Of a stretch of DNA of 54,429 nucleotides, positions 32,945 to 41,970 are shown in pieces; positions within the stretch are counted from its first letter, which is position 1; every line of letters starts with the position of its first letter. The translations under genes and the position numbers were made by a program. Below the pieces are notes generated by a model, which saw only the letters and a program-made list of their open reading frames with translations, searched no databases and was not told the origin of the DNA. This DNA comes from JAZQHR01 sp045540815 (GTDB lineage: Bacteria > Bacillota > Clostridia > UMGS1810): contig JAZQHY010000067.1 of NCBI GenBank assembly GCA_045540815.1, positions 1 through 54,429 on the forward strand, read 5' to 3'.

Positions 32945-35173
32945 ATGAAAAAATTATTGGCTTTATGCCTAACTGTCATCATGGTATTCAGCATGTTTTC
33001 AGTAGCTGTTTCAGCTGCTACAATCAATGTTGCCTCTAAGACTCTTATCGATCAGAGCTTTACAGGCGATGCTGTTCCTACCGGATGGACAGCTACCGTA
33101 AATAACGGTACAATTAATTTTACAGGAAGTGCTATGACTTTTATTCCAGGAAGTGCAGACAGTAATAAGCATCTTGACGTGTTAAAGACAGAAAAGTACA
33201 ACGCAGGTGCCTCTGATTACACTCTTACTGTAAAAGCTTCTCACTACGATGGTATTAGCTATTTGCACTTTGGTGCGGCTACTCCTGCAGAAGCTATAGC
33301 AAGAGAAGTGTCTAGCACAGGTTATACTTTAGTTATGACTCATGCCAGCTATACAAAAGGTAGCTACACTCTATATCTAAACGGTACTGAAATGGGAACT
33401 GTAGCTGATAACGGTAATGACTATGCATACCAGAATCTTCGTGATTTCAAATTTGATGTTACATCAACAGGCGTTACTGTAAATGTGGGTGGTGCTGATG
33501 CATCTACTACTCTTACAAATCCTACTGGCGTAGCTACAAACTATGCAGGCTACTTTGGTTTCTCTATGGGAAATAACACAGGTGATAACTCAACAGCTAG
33601 TAAAAAACCTACAAGTCTTGCTTCTGTAAATCTTGCAACAGTTGCTAGCTCATATGATATCACTGTAACTGAACCTACTACAGATGGATATGTATTAAGT
33701 GAAATTAAACCTATAGATCAGAAATTCTTTGATGATAGCACTGGCACAGCAGTGGCATTAACTGCAATTCCTGATGGATGGGTTAATGTATCAACAAATG
33801 CGCCAACATTCAATACTAAAGGTTTGTACTGGGCAAGCAAAAAGTATGAAGGTGTAAAAACAGCATCTTCTATAGATTTTGGTTCTGCTAACTACGAAGT
33901 AGAGTGGACATTTATTAATGGTCAAAACAACTTCTGGATATATATCGGTGCAGAATCAATTCCTTTGACAAGTGGTGGTAAAGCCAGCACAACTGGTTAT
34001 TGCGTGCATTTCAAAGGCGGAAGTGCAATAGAGCTTTACAAAGATGGAGTTTTAAAAAATTCAGGTGGTAGCTATTCTGCATCTACAACAATAATTAAAG
34101 CTATGAAGCTTGTAGTAAAAGACGGTGTGACAGCTTTGTATTATAAAGCAGGTTCTTCTACAACTGTACCTACACCTGCATATGTGTTTGAAATAGAGGA
34201 TGCTACTCCTCCAACATCAGGTTTGGTAGGTGCGTATGGTTCATATGCAAAAACTACATTACGTTCTGTTAAGATGACATCATCTACACAGAAGGCAAGC
34301 TTCCTATTAGATAAGAAATTCTCAAGTGCAACTGATACATTAGCATCACTTGATGCCGATGGATTTGACTTAGAATACATTGATTCAGTTGGCGCTAATG
34401 GACTAGTTGGTAATAGTGCTAAACATCACAAAGTTACTTTTGCGGCTAATAAATTTGGTGGTGTATACACTACAGAAGTTGAGGCAGTAGTTCAGAACAA
34501 CCCTGCACACGTAAGAGTTAACGTAAGCGAAGATGGTGCATCATACTACGATATATACAACGATAAAGACAACACAACACTTAAGATTGATAAAGTGACT
34601 GCTGACGGAACAACTACATTAAACTCTAAAAATGTTGGAGCAACATATCTTGGTGCAAGCCAGACTTTAAAATATGTAGTAACACTTGCTCCACAGGATA
34701 CAGGAGATATGAAGATTGATGTTGCAGTTTACTTAAACGGCACAGCTGCTGATACACTAAGTGCTACTGATGCAGCTGCAAGTACTCCGCTTACTAATGG
34801 TTACGTTCAGTACCTAGGTGCATACTCAGCATCCACTATCAAATCTATGAAGGTATATCCTGGTGCAACACTTACTCCATATACTGGTAATTTCTATGTA
34901 AATGGAACAGCTTCTGCATCTAAAGGTCATACAATTATGACATTCCCAGTATCTATGATTGGTCAGACTCCTGACGTTATCGCAGCTCTATATGAGGATG
35001 GCAAAGTAACAGATGTAGAGTTTATCAACATTGAAGACCTAAATAATAACGGATATGCTGAATTGTTTGACACTGCTTCAAGCACAGCAAACACTGTTAA
35101 TGTTAAAGTATTTATTTGGGATACTTTAGAGGGATTAATTCCTGTAACTGAAGCATTCTCACTAGTAAAATAA
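32945..35173 (+). CDS. secreted multi-jelly-roll protein, paralogue 1
   Basis: 742 residues. Signal peptide 1-24 (cleavage after 'VAVSA'). Three successive regions of about 200 residues (roughly 30-235, 240-440, 445-640) each look like a LamG/concanavalin-like beta-sandwich: an opening 'DQSF', 'DQKF' or 'LDKKF', alternating beta strands, then 'FKFDV' or 'KSMKV' edge strands. The last 95 residues are the C-terminal module 'PDVIAALYEDGKVTDV ... VKVFIWDTLEG'. No sortase motif, SLH or catalytic residues. The start is the ATG at 32945 with AAAGGTGG upstream. Its C-terminal 290 residues align with the next gene, evidence of tandem duplication. Possibly a carbohydrate-binding surface protein; this is inferred. 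Confidence 0.85.
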   Translation: MKKLLALCLTVIMVFSMFSVAVSAATINVASKTLIDQSFTGDAVPTGWTATVNNGTINFTGSAMTFIPGSADSNKHLDVLKTEKYNAGASDYTLTVKASHYDGISYLHFGAATPAEAIAREVSSTGYTLVMTHASYTKGSYTLYLNGTEMGTVADNGNDYAYQNLRDFKFDVTSTGVTVNVGGADASTTLTNPTGVATNYAGYFGFSMGNNTGDNSTASKKPTSLASVNLATVASSYDITVTEPTTDGYVLSEIKPIDQKFFDDSTGTAVALTAIPDGWVNVSTNAPTFNTKGLYWASKKYEGVKTASSIDFGSANYEVEWTFINGQNNFWIYIGAESIPLTSGGKASTTGYCVHFKGGSAIELYKDGVLKNSGGSYSASTTIIKAMKLVVKDGVTALYYKAGSSTTVPTPAYVFEIEDATPPTSGLVGAYGSYAKTTLRSVKMTSSTQKASFLLDKKFSSATDTLASLDADGFDLEYIDSVGANGLVGNSAKHHKVTFAANKFGGVYTTEVEAVVQNNPAHVRVNVSEDGASYYDIYNDKDNTTLKIDKVTADGTTTLNSKNVGATYLGASQTLKYVVTLAPQDTGDMKIDVAVYLNGTAADTLSATDAAASTPLTNGYVQYLGAYSASTIKSMKVYPGATLTPYTGNFYVNGTASASKGHTIMTFPVSMIGQTPDVIAALYEDGKVTDVEFINIEDLNNNGYAELFDTASSTANTVNVKVFIWDTLEGLIPVTEAFSLVK

Positions 35174-35193
35174 TCAACTAAATAAAAGCTATA

Positions 35194-35229
35194 AAAAGGA
35201 AAACAGATTAGTCTGTTTTCCTTTTTTTA
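35194..35229 (+). terminator. intrinsic terminator
   Basis: GGAAAACAGA / TCTGTTTTCC stem followed by seven Ts. Confidence 0.9.
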
Positions 35230-35328
35230 TACCCCTTTGTGCGATTCGTTGTGGACGGTGTCAAGGGCGTCCCCAAAATCACCTTTGTATAAAGACGATT
35301 TTTGAATACTTTTATCTAGCGAAAATAC

Positions 35329-35392
35329 ACAAAAAAATTTTTTTCGGTTGTGCATTATGCCGATAGATTTTTAACGTGTTTTAGTGTACAAT
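35329..35392 (+). promoter_or_regulatory. promoter with conserved GCCGATAGATTT motif (paralogue 2)
   Basis: TAGATT (35364), 17-nt spacer, TACAAT. Preceded by the same A-tract/T-tract and GCCGATAGATTT (35359-35370) as paralogue 1. Confidence 0.55.
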
Positions 35393-35436
35393 TATATATA
35401 AGTATAAGTATACATTTAAAAGGGGAGAAGACAATT

Positions 35437-36993
35437 ATGAGAAAAATTTTGGCTTTATGCCTTACAGTCATTATGGTGGTGAGCTGTTTTGCTATGACAG
35501 TATCAGCGGAAGAGGAAACGACAGCTAATGTTGTTATGGGTGCAACTGCTACATACGAAAAACCAGGTAAAACATACGTTGATGTAAATCCAGCATTAAC
35601 AGGTTCTGCATCTGGAGAAGCAGTAACTTACACTTCGGACTCATTTACAGTGGGCGCAAGTGAAACAATAGTTGCTACAGCAAATATGACAGGTCCGTTT
35701 TATGATAGAAATGGCGGTGATTTTTCTGTACTTGGATACAAATTTAATATTACAAAGAAAACAGGTACTATTGTTTATCTTTCGCTAACTAAAGACGGCA
35801 ATTCACTAACTGATACAATAGAATATACAAAAAAAGCTTCGGCGGCATTTGGCAGCAGTTCAAATGGTTATGTGACAAAGAGTGTTAAGCTTACAATGAT
35901 ATTGACACCAAATACTGTTTCGGTTAAGATAAATGACGAAACTGTATTTGATAGCATTTCTATCGAAAACAGAACAAATACAGGTGTGTTGTATTGTAAT
36001 GCAGCTAGTACTAACTACACTAACAAAATAGGTGCAGTATCAGTAGCTACTCAGGCTACTACTATTTCAAAGACTAATTTCCTTTTGGATAAGACATTCA
36101 CAAGCGCAGATACACTAGAAAGTATTGGTGCTGATGGCTATTCGCTTACAAAAATGAATGGTGTATCTACAGCTGATGGCTTATATTACAGCGGAAGTGT
36201 TGCTAAGCACGGTGTAACATATGACGGTGCTAAATTTGGCGGTGCTTATACTGCTGAGGTAGAGTTCCATGCAACAACTAACCCTTCGGAATTTATATTT
36301 AATCTAAACGATGACGGCACAAGCTATTATAAGGTTTGGAATAATCATAATAACTCTGCCGGTAAATTATTTAGAATAGATAAGGTTGTTGACGGTACAG
36401 CTACTATATTAAATTCTGAGGTTATAAGTTCAACATATATAGGCTGTAAAATGAAATATGTTGTTAAAGTTGCTCCGTTAGATAATGGTGATGTTTCAAT
36501 TACTGTTGATGCATATGCAGATGGTAATTTAAGCAAAACCTTAACTGCAGTTGACGAGCTAACAGAAGCTACAGATGAAGTAGCAGCTAACACCCCTTTA
36601 ACTTCAGGTAAAATTAAGTATTATACAGGCTATAGCACATCAAAGCTATTTGGATTTAAGGTTTACCCAACTCCTGCAGAAGGTGCATCAGTTCCTAGAT
36701 ATACAGGCTCATTCCAGATAGGTGGAGCAGATGTTAATGCTATCTCAAAGGGAAATACATCTTTTAAATTCCCTGTAGCTATGATAGGTCAGACTCCTGA
36801 CTTTATAGTGGCTTTATACGAAGACTATGAAATGACAGACATCAAGGTTGTTGATGTACTAGATATTAACGATGGTTTGGTAAGCCTATTTGATACAACT
36901 GATAGTACAGCAGAAAACATATCAATCAGAGTTTTTGTATGGAATTCACTTGAAGGAATGGTTCCTGTAATTGAAACATATGTATTAGACTAA
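35437..36993 (+). CDS. secreted jelly-roll protein, paralogue 2
   Basis: 518 residues. Signal peptide 1-24, nearly identical to that of paralogue 1 ('LALCLTVIMV'). Two LamG-like regions (about 30-215 and 220-415) precede the C-terminal module ('PDFIVALYEDYEMTDI ... IRVFVWNSLEG', about 420-518). From 'NFLLDKTFTSADTL' onward it is clearly homologous to paralogue 1, which has one extra N-terminal domain. Start is the ATG at 35437 with AGGGGAG upstream; a longer in-frame ORF begins in the promoter and is rejected. Own promoter and terminator. Function unknown. Confidence 0.85.
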   Translation: MRKILALCLTVIMVVSCFAMTVSAEEETTANVVMGATATYEKPGKTYVDVNPALTGSASGEAVTYTSDSFTVGASETIVATANMTGPFYDRNGGDFSVLGYKFNITKKTGTIVYLSLTKDGNSLTDTIEYTKKASAAFGSSSNGYVTKSVKLTMILTPNTVSVKINDETVFDSISIENRTNTGVLYCNAASTNYTNKIGAVSVATQATTISKTNFLLDKTFTSADTLESIGADGYSLTKMNGVSTADGLYYSGSVAKHGVTYDGAKFGGAYTAEVEFHATTNPSEFIFNLNDDGTSYYKVWNNHNNSAGKLFRIDKVVDGTATILNSEVISSTYIGCKMKYVVKVAPLDNGDVSITVDAYADGNLSKTLTAVDELTEATDEVAANTPLTSGKIKYYTGYSTSKLFGFKVYPTPAEGASVPRYTGSFQIGGADVNAISKGNTSFKFPVAMIGQTPDFIVALYEDYEMTDIKVVDVLDINDGLVSLFDTTDSTAENISIRVFVWNSLEGMVPVIETYVLD

Positions 36994-37015
36994 TAAAAGT
37001 TAAATAAACTAATAT

Positions 37016-37047
37016 AAAAAGGAATGGTTGAAAAACCATTCCTTTTT
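37016..37047 (+). terminator. intrinsic terminator
   Basis: AAAAAGGAATGGTT / AACCATTCCTTTTT stem, probably bidirectional, between convergent genes. Confidence 0.9.
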
Positions 37048-37096
37048 TGCTATGAGAGGCGCAGAGAAACCATTGCAATATATGATTTAATGTAAA

Positions 37097-37158
37097 TCGT
37101 AGGGCGGGTTTCAACACCTGCCCGCGAAAAAGGAACGCCACATACGGCGTTCCATACA
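37097..37158. repeat. two small hairpin repeats of the CGTAGGG type
   Basis: GGGCGGGT / ACCTGCCC-like stem followed by GGAACGCC / GGCGTTCC. The second matches the core hairpin of repeat copy C. Confidence 0.6.
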
Positions 37159-37169
37159 TAAGTTAATAA

Positions 37170-38099
37170 TTATTCTTCAAACATCGGTGTAGACAGGTAC
37201 TTTTCACCGCCATCGGTTAGAAGTACAACTATGTTTTTGCCTTTGTTCTCTTCCTTCTTTGCAAGCTTAACCGCCGCATAAAGTGCAGCACCTGACGATA
37301 TTCCAACGAGTATGCCTTCGTTATGTGCCATATCTCTGCCAAGCTTATACGCATCATCAACCGATACAGCCATTACTTCGTCATAAATTTTAGTGTCAAG
37401 TGTGTCAGGGATAAAGCCTGCACCAATGCCTTGTATGCCGTGTGCACCAGAGGTTCCTTTTGATAGCACAGGTGATGTGTCAGGCTCAACTGCAACTACT
37501 TTAATATTTGCATTTTTTTCTTTTAAAAATTTTCCAACTCCCGATATAGTACCGCCTGTGCCAACACCTACTACAAATATATCTACTTTACCGTCAGTGC
37601 CTTCCCAGATTTCAGGTCCTGTTGTTTTATAATGCGCGTTAGGGTTTGCCATATTTTCAAACTGCGATGGAATAAAGCTTCCAGCTATTTCTTTTGCCAG
37701 CTCATTTGCTTTTTCTATAGCACCATTCATACCCTTTGAGCCATTTGTAAGCACAATCTTAGCACCATAAGCTTTTAGTAAGTTTATACGTTCTATACTC
37801 ATAGTGTCAGGCATAGTAAATATTGCTTTGTAACCCCTTTCTGCTGCTATGGATGCAAGTCCTATGCCTGTATTTCCGCTTGTTGGCTCGATGATGGTTG
37901 CACCTTCTTTTAATATGCCTTTTTCCTCGGCATCATCTATCATTTCACGTGCAATCCTGTCCTTTGCACTGCCGGCAGGATTAAAGCTTTCAAGCTTGGC
38001 AATAATACTTGCGTGTGTGTTGTTTATTTTTTCTATCTTGTTTAACTTTATAAGCGGAGTTTTACCAATGAGCTCGCTTACAGAATTATAAATTTTCAT
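37170..38099 (-). CDS. cysK: cysteine synthase A (O-acetylserine sulfhydrylase)
   Basis: 309 residues. PLP enzyme making cysteine from O-acetylserine and sulfide. Seen: 'LIGKTPLIKLNKI', PLP lysine Lys46 in 'NPAGSAKDRIA', the substrate loop TSGNTG near 73-78, and the PLP phosphate loop 'GVGTGGTISGVG'. Full length. AAAGGACGTG precedes the ATG. It uses serine-derived substrate, linking functionally to serC-serA; no cysE is next to it. No clear promoter was identified. Confidence 0.95.
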   Translation of the reverse strand: MKIYNSVSELIGKTPLIKLNKIEKINNTHASIIAKLESFNPAGSAKDRIAREMIDDAEEKGILKEGATIIEPTSGNTGIGLASIAAERGYKAIFTMPDTMSIERINLLKAYGAKIVLTNGSKGMNGAIEKANELAKEIAGSFIPSQFENMANPNAHYKTTGPEIWEGTDGKVDIFVVGVGTGGTISGVGKFLKEKNANIKVVAVEPDTSPVLSKGTSGAHGIQGIGAGFIPDTLDTKIYDEVMAVSVDDAYKLGRDMAHNEGILVGISSGAALYAAVKLAKKEENKGKNIVVLLTDGGEKYLSTPMFEE

Positions 38100-38177
38100 A
38101 TAATCACGTCCTTTAAAAATATAATATCATAAAGAAATCAAAAACGCAAATAATATCAAAAACCAAATGATGTAATA

Positions 38178-38206
38178 TTGACTTTGATATGGAAGAAGAG
38201 TATAAT
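38178..38206 (+). promoter_or_regulatory. promoter of hemolysin III gene
   Basis: TTGACT, 17-nt spacer, TATAAT. Confidence 0.65.
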
Positions 38207-38218
38207 ATTAGTGTATAA

Positions 38219-38324
38219 AGCCCTCCTTGTATAAATGAGGGTGGCGCGTGTAGCGTGACGGGCGGATTGTAAAAAACAACCCCTCAGTCAGCTATGCTTA
38301 CAGCTCCTCTTACACAGTGGAGCT
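38219..38324. repeat. inverted pair of small CTCCCTT-type hairpin repeats
   Basis: Plus-oriented unit (CCCTCCTTGTATAAATGAGGG..., 38219-38270) followed by a minus-oriented unit (CCCTCAGTCAGC ... GAGCT, 38280-38324). They lie in the leader of the downstream gene and could fold on each other. Confidence 0.65.
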
Positions 38325-38354
38325 TTTATTTCACGAGCAAGGAGGAACAAACTC

Positions 38355-39029
38355 TTGAAACGAACAAAGCTTTCGGATAGAATAGTGCCCGATTATACAA
38401 AAGGCGAAGAAATAACCAATATGGTTACACATATAGTTGGCGGAGTAATGGGAATAGTGGCAGTAGTTTTGTGTGTGGTTTTTGCTGCGCTTTCAGACAA
38501 TGTATACGGTGTAGTTGCAGGCGCGATTTTTGGTGCGACTATGATTATCCTATATACAATGTCAAGCGTTTATCACGGGTTAAAACCCGAGCTTACCGCA
38601 AAAAAAGTTTTTCAGGTAATAGACCATTGCTCTATATTTGTGCTTATAGCAGGAACTATTACACCTGTAACGCTTTGTACAATCCGCGAGGCAAATACGG
38701 CTCTTGGTTGGACAATATTTGGGATAATTTGGGGCGTAGCAATACTTGGCATAGTATTAAATGCTATTGACCTTAAGAAATTTGCCGTATTTTCAATGAT
38801 ATGCTATCTTGCGATGGGCTGGTGTATGCTTGCTGTTGCAAAGATTATCATAGCAGGTATTGGTATGCGCGGTATGATGCTTATCCTTGCCGGCGGTATA
38901 TCATACACTATAGGTGCTGTTCTTTACGGAATAGGTGCGAAAAAGAGATATGCACATTCGATATTTCATATATTTGTAGTTATAGGAAGTCTTTTGCACT
39001 TTTTATGCATACTTATATATATAATGTAA
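38355..39029 (+). CDS. hemolysin III / TrhA family membrane protein
   Basis: 224 residues with seven predicted membrane segments; HlyIII/PAQR family. Seen: 'EEITNMVTHIVGGVMG' and 'MSSVYHGL' with conserved His residues, 'IDHCSIFVLIAGTITPVTL', and the C-terminal 'HSIFHIFVVIGSLLHF', which supply the family's metal-binding His set. Bacterial members affect membrane lipid homeostasis; lytic activity is not implied. TTG start with AAGGAGGA 8 nt upstream. Confidence 0.93.
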   Translation: MKRTKLSDRIVPDYTKGEEITNMVTHIVGGVMGIVAVVLCVVFAALSDNVYGVVAGAIFGATMIILYTMSSVYHGLKPELTAKKVFQVIDHCSIFVLIAGTITPVTLCTIREANTALGWTIFGIIWGVAILGIVLNAIDLKKFAVFSMICYLAMGWCMLAVAKIIIAGIGMRGMMLILAGGISYTIGAVLYGIGAKKRYAHSIFHIFVVIGSLLHFLCILIYIM

Positions 39030-39221
39030 AATTAATTATAATAAATATTTAAAATAGAATTCCCAATTTTTTCATTACATAAAAATTCCACGCCCAGCGC
39101 AAAATATGATTACAAGATCACAAAAGTATAAAAAACGGAATGGACAAATCCATTTCCTACAAAATATTGTAGGGTGGGCATTTATGCACATCGTAAAAAT
39201 CAAAGGAGTAATTATATTGAT

Positions 39222-39758
39222 ATGAAAGCGTCTGGGATTGTAAGAAGAATAGACGACTTAGGACGCGTAGTTATACCTAAAGAAATCCGCAGAACTATGA
39301 GAATAAGAGAAGGCGACCCGCTTGAGATATTTACAGATCGCGACGGAGAGGTTATATTTAAAAAATATTCACCAATAGGCGAAATGTCGAGCTTTGCGCA
39401 TGGTTATGCAGAAACACTTTCCAAAACAATCGGCTTTCCTGTGTGCATATCCGATAAAGATTCGGTAATAGCAGTGCACGGTGCGTCAAAAAAAGAATTT
39501 ATGGAAAAACGAGTAAGCTCTGACCTTGAAAAGATAATGGACGAAAAGGAAAGCTTTATATCGGAAGGTGATAAGGAACTCCCTGTAATCGACGGCAGTA
39601 AATACTCGGCAGGCGTAGTTGTGCCGATTATATCTGATGGTGACACCATAGGTACAGTATCTATACTTAAGGAAGACAACGATACAAAAATGGGAGAGGT
39701 TGAAAGCAAGCTTGCTACAGCTACTGCGGGTTTTTTGGCAAAGCAGATAGAAATATAA
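39222..39758 (+). CDS. spoVT: stage V sporulation protein T
   Basis: 178 residues, the same length as Bacillus SpoVT. N-terminal AbrB-type swapped-hairpin DNA-binding domain (1-50: 'MKASGIVRRIDDLGRVVIPKEIRRTMRIREGDPLEIF'). C-terminal GAF-like domain (about 57-178) with 'GTVSILKED'. Controls sigma-G-dependent forespore genes. The start is the ATG at 39222, with AAAGGAG about 13 nt upstream, slightly long; an in-frame GTG at 39174 is unlikely. Supports an endospore-forming lineage. Confidence 0.95.
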   Translation: MKASGIVRRIDDLGRVVIPKEIRRTMRIREGDPLEIFTDRDGEVIFKKYSPIGEMSSFAHGYAETLSKTIGFPVCISDKDSVIAVHGASKKEFMEKRVSSDLEKIMDEKESFISEGDKELPVIDGSKYSAGVVVPIISDGDTIGTVSILKEDNDTKMGEVESKLATATAGFLAKQIEI

Positions 39759-39765
39759 AAAAAGC

Positions 39766-39794
39766 TTGCAATTTTAATTTGACTATGTTATAAT
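39766..39794 (+). promoter_or_regulatory. rimP-nusA operon promoter
   Basis: TTGCAA, 17-nt spacer, TATAAT. A leader hairpin GAGTGGGT / ACCCACTC (39825-39845) lies between it and rimP, as is common before rimP in Bacillota. Confidence 0.7.
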
Positions 39795-39895
39795 ATTTAC
39801 AGTAATAGAATATATTGACAATCGGAGTGGGTGCAAAACCCACTCTTTCGTATTATATAAGGCGGATTTCTTCCGTAAAACAGGAGGTATTTAAA

Positions 39896-40342
39896 GTGTC
39901 AAAGGTTACTGATACCGTTTTTGAAATGGTAAAACCCATTGCAGATGCAAACGGATGCGACGTGGTAGATGTTGAATTTAAAAAAGAAGGACCCGACTAC
40001 TTTCTTCGCGTGTTTGTGGAAAGAAAGGGTGAGGAGAGCACATCTATAAACGATTGTGAGGCTATCAGCCGTGCACTTTCTGATGAGTTGGATATTAAAG
40101 ACCCAATTGAGCAGGCGTATATGCTTGAGGTTTCATCACCAGGCATAGACAGACCGCTTAAAAAGGCGGAAGATTTCGTTAGGTTTAACGGACGCGAGAT
40201 TGATGTGAAACTGTATAAAGGCGGAACCTTAACAGGTACGCTTACTGGTTTTAACGGAGAAGCCATCACCGTTATGACAGATAAAGAAGAAAAAATAAAT
40301 ATTAAAGATGCCTCAAGCATACGCTTGGCGGTAATATTTTAA
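39896..40342 (+). CDS. rimP: ribosome maturation factor RimP
   Basis: 148 residues. Needed for 30S subunit maturation. Seen: 'DVVDVEFKKEGPDYFLRVFVE', 'INDCEAISRALSDELD' and 'YMLEVSSPGIDRPLKKAEDF', with a C-terminal Sm-like domain. GTG start with AGGAGGT 6 nt upstream; the longer in-frame reading contains the leader hairpin. First gene of the rimP-nusA-ylxR-ylxQ-infB-rbfA operon. Confidence 0.95.
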   Translation: MSKVTDTVFEMVKPIADANGCDVVDVEFKKEGPDYFLRVFVERKGEESTSINDCEAISRALSDELDIKDPIEQAYMLEVSSPGIDRPLKKAEDFVRFNGREIDVKLYKGGTLTGTLTGFNGEAITVMTDKEEKINIKDASSIRLAVIF

Positions 40343-40360
40343 AAGGAGCGATTATAAAAA

Positions 40361-41392
40361 ATGAACAGCGAATTTATGTTAGCATTAGACGAGATTGAAA
40401 AAACCAAAAATATAAGCAAGGATATACTACTTGAAGCTATTGAGGCGGCACTTATATCTGCTTATAAGAAAAACTACAACACAAACCACAATAACGTAGT
40501 AGTAAACATCGACCGTGATAACGGAAAAGTTCAGGTTTACATACAGAAGGAGGTTGTGGAAGAGGTAGAAGATGAGCTTTGTCAGATTACAGTTGACGAG
40601 GCAAAAAAATATTCAAAAGTAGCCGAAATCGGTGACACTGTAAATATCGAAGATACTCCTGCAGCATTTGGCAGAATTGCCGCACAGACTGCAAAGCAAG
40701 TCGTTATCCAGAGAATCAACGAGGCAGAACGTTCGCTTATATACGATGAGTTTATCGCAAAGGAAAACGATATCGTTACAGGCGTTATACAGAGATTTGA
40801 AAAGAAAAATATCTTTCTTGATATCGGCAGAACAGAGGCTATGCTTCCTGCCAGCGAACAGGTTCCTGGTGAGAAATACGAGTTTCATCAGAGAATGAAA
40901 GTATATCTATCGGAAGTAAGAAGAACTACAAAAGGCCCACAGGTTACTGTATCAAGAGCAAAAGCAGAGCTTGTAAAGAAATTATTTGAACTTGAAATTC
41001 CTGAAATTCAGGACGGAACAGTTGAGATAAAGAGCATCGCAAGAGAAGCAGGCTCAAGAACAAAAATGGCTGTTTGGTCAAACAACGAAAACGTTGACCC
41101 AATCGGTGCTTGTATCGGTAACAAAGGTCTTAGAGTACAGAACATCGTTGATGAACTAAACGGCGAAAAGATTGATATTGTAAAATACAGCCCTGATATC
41201 CGCGAGTTTATCAAAGAGAGCCTTAACCCTGCAGAAACAAAGAGCCTTACTATTGACGAGGACGAAAAGCAGGCACACGTGGTAGTTCCTTTCCATCAGC
41301 TTTCGCTTGCTATTGGTAAGGAAGGTCAGAACGCACGTCTTGCAGCTAGACTTACAGGCTACAAGATAGACATAAAGAGCGATGCAGAGTAA
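40361..41392 (+). CDS. nusA: transcription termination/antitermination factor NusA
   Basis: 343 residues, the short Gram-positive form without C-terminal acidic repeats. N-terminal RNA-polymerase-binding domain, S1 domain (about 135-200: 'DIVTGVIQRFEKKNIFLDIGRTEAMLP') and two KH domains, the first with 'GACIGNKGLRVQNIVDELNGEKIDIV' and the second ending 'LAIGKEGQNARLAARLTGYKIDI'. Affects pausing, termination and antitermination. Overlaps ylxR by 11 nt. Confidence 0.97.
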   Translation: MNSEFMLALDEIEKTKNISKDILLEAIEAALISAYKKNYNTNHNNVVVNIDRDNGKVQVYIQKEVVEEVEDELCQITVDEAKKYSKVAEIGDTVNIEDTPAAFGRIAAQTAKQVVIQRINEAERSLIYDEFIAKENDIVTGVIQRFEKKNIFLDIGRTEAMLPASEQVPGEKYEFHQRMKVYLSEVRRTTKGPQVTVSRAKAELVKKLFELEIPEIQDGTVEIKSIAREAGSRTKMAVWSNNENVDPIGACIGNKGLRVQNIVDELNGEKIDIVKYSPDIREFIKESLNPAETKSLTIDEDEKQAHVVVPFHQLSLAIGKEGQNARLAARLTGYKIDIKSDAE

Positions 41393-41639
41393 TAAACATA
41401 ACCCCGAAAGAACTTGTATGGGGTGCAGAGCGAAAAAAAGCCAGAACGAAATGGTACGTGTAGCGGCATTTAAATCAGGCGAGATAAAAGTAAACGTTAA
41501 AGAGGGCAGAGGCGCATATATATGTAAAGATATAAAGTGTCTTAAAGCAGCAGTTAAAAAGGGAAGCCTTTCGCGTGCGCTTAAATGCCAGATTGATAAC
41601 GGGATTTATGATGAGCTTTCAAAGCTAATCGGGGAGTGA
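41382..41639 (+). CDS. ylxR: YlxR (DUF448) RNA-binding protein
   Basis: 85 residues. Small basic protein of the nusA-infB operon with 'ERTCMGCRAKK', 'MVRVAAFKSGEIKV', 'GRGAYICKDIKCLKAAVKKG' and 'LSRAL' motifs. Known as a nucleoid/RNA-binding protein in Bacillota. Starts inside the nusA end; no separate strong ribosome site, so it is probably translationally coupled. Confidence 0.93.
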   Translation: MQSNKHNPERTCMGCRAKKSQNEMVRVAAFKSGEIKVNVKEGRGAYICKDIKCLKAAVKKGSLSRALKCQIDNGIYDELSKLIGE

Positions 41640-41644
41640 GAAAT

Positions 41645-41968
41645 TTGGACAACACACAGAAAATATACGGGCTGCTCGGTCTTGCCAAAAGAGCAGGCAG
41701 ACTAATCTCTGGCGAGAAGATGTGTAAGCAGAGTATACTTACAGGCGAAGGGTGTTTTATCATCATAGCATCTGATTCGTCAGAAAATACAAAGAAAAAT
41801 TTAACCGACAGTTGTAAATATTACGATGTGCCATACGCGTTTTTCTCCACGCAGGAGGAGCTTGGCAGAAGCATTGGAAACTATTTTAACGCAGCGGTGT
41901 CTGTGTGTGACGAGGGCTTTGCAAAAAGCATAAAGAAATTGATAGAAGAAACTAACGGAGGTGAGTGA
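41645..41968 (+). CDS. ylxQ: L7Ae-like RNA-binding protein YlxQ
   Basis: 107 residues of the L7Ae/L30e/Gadd45 family that binds kink-turn RNA: 'YGLLGLAKRAGRLISGEKMCKQSI' and 'LIIIASDSSENTKKNLTDSCKYYDVPY'-like region. The start chosen is the TTG at 41645 with GGGGAGTGAG immediately upstream; a GTG at 41636 would lie inside that ribosome site. Standard position between ylxR and infB. Confidence 0.88.
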   Translation: MDNTQKIYGLLGLAKRAGRLISGEKMCKQSILTGEGCFIIIASDSSENTKKNLTDSCKYYDVPYAFFSTQEELGRSIGNYFNAAVSVCDEGFAKSIKKLIEETNGGE

Positions 41969-41970
41969 TT

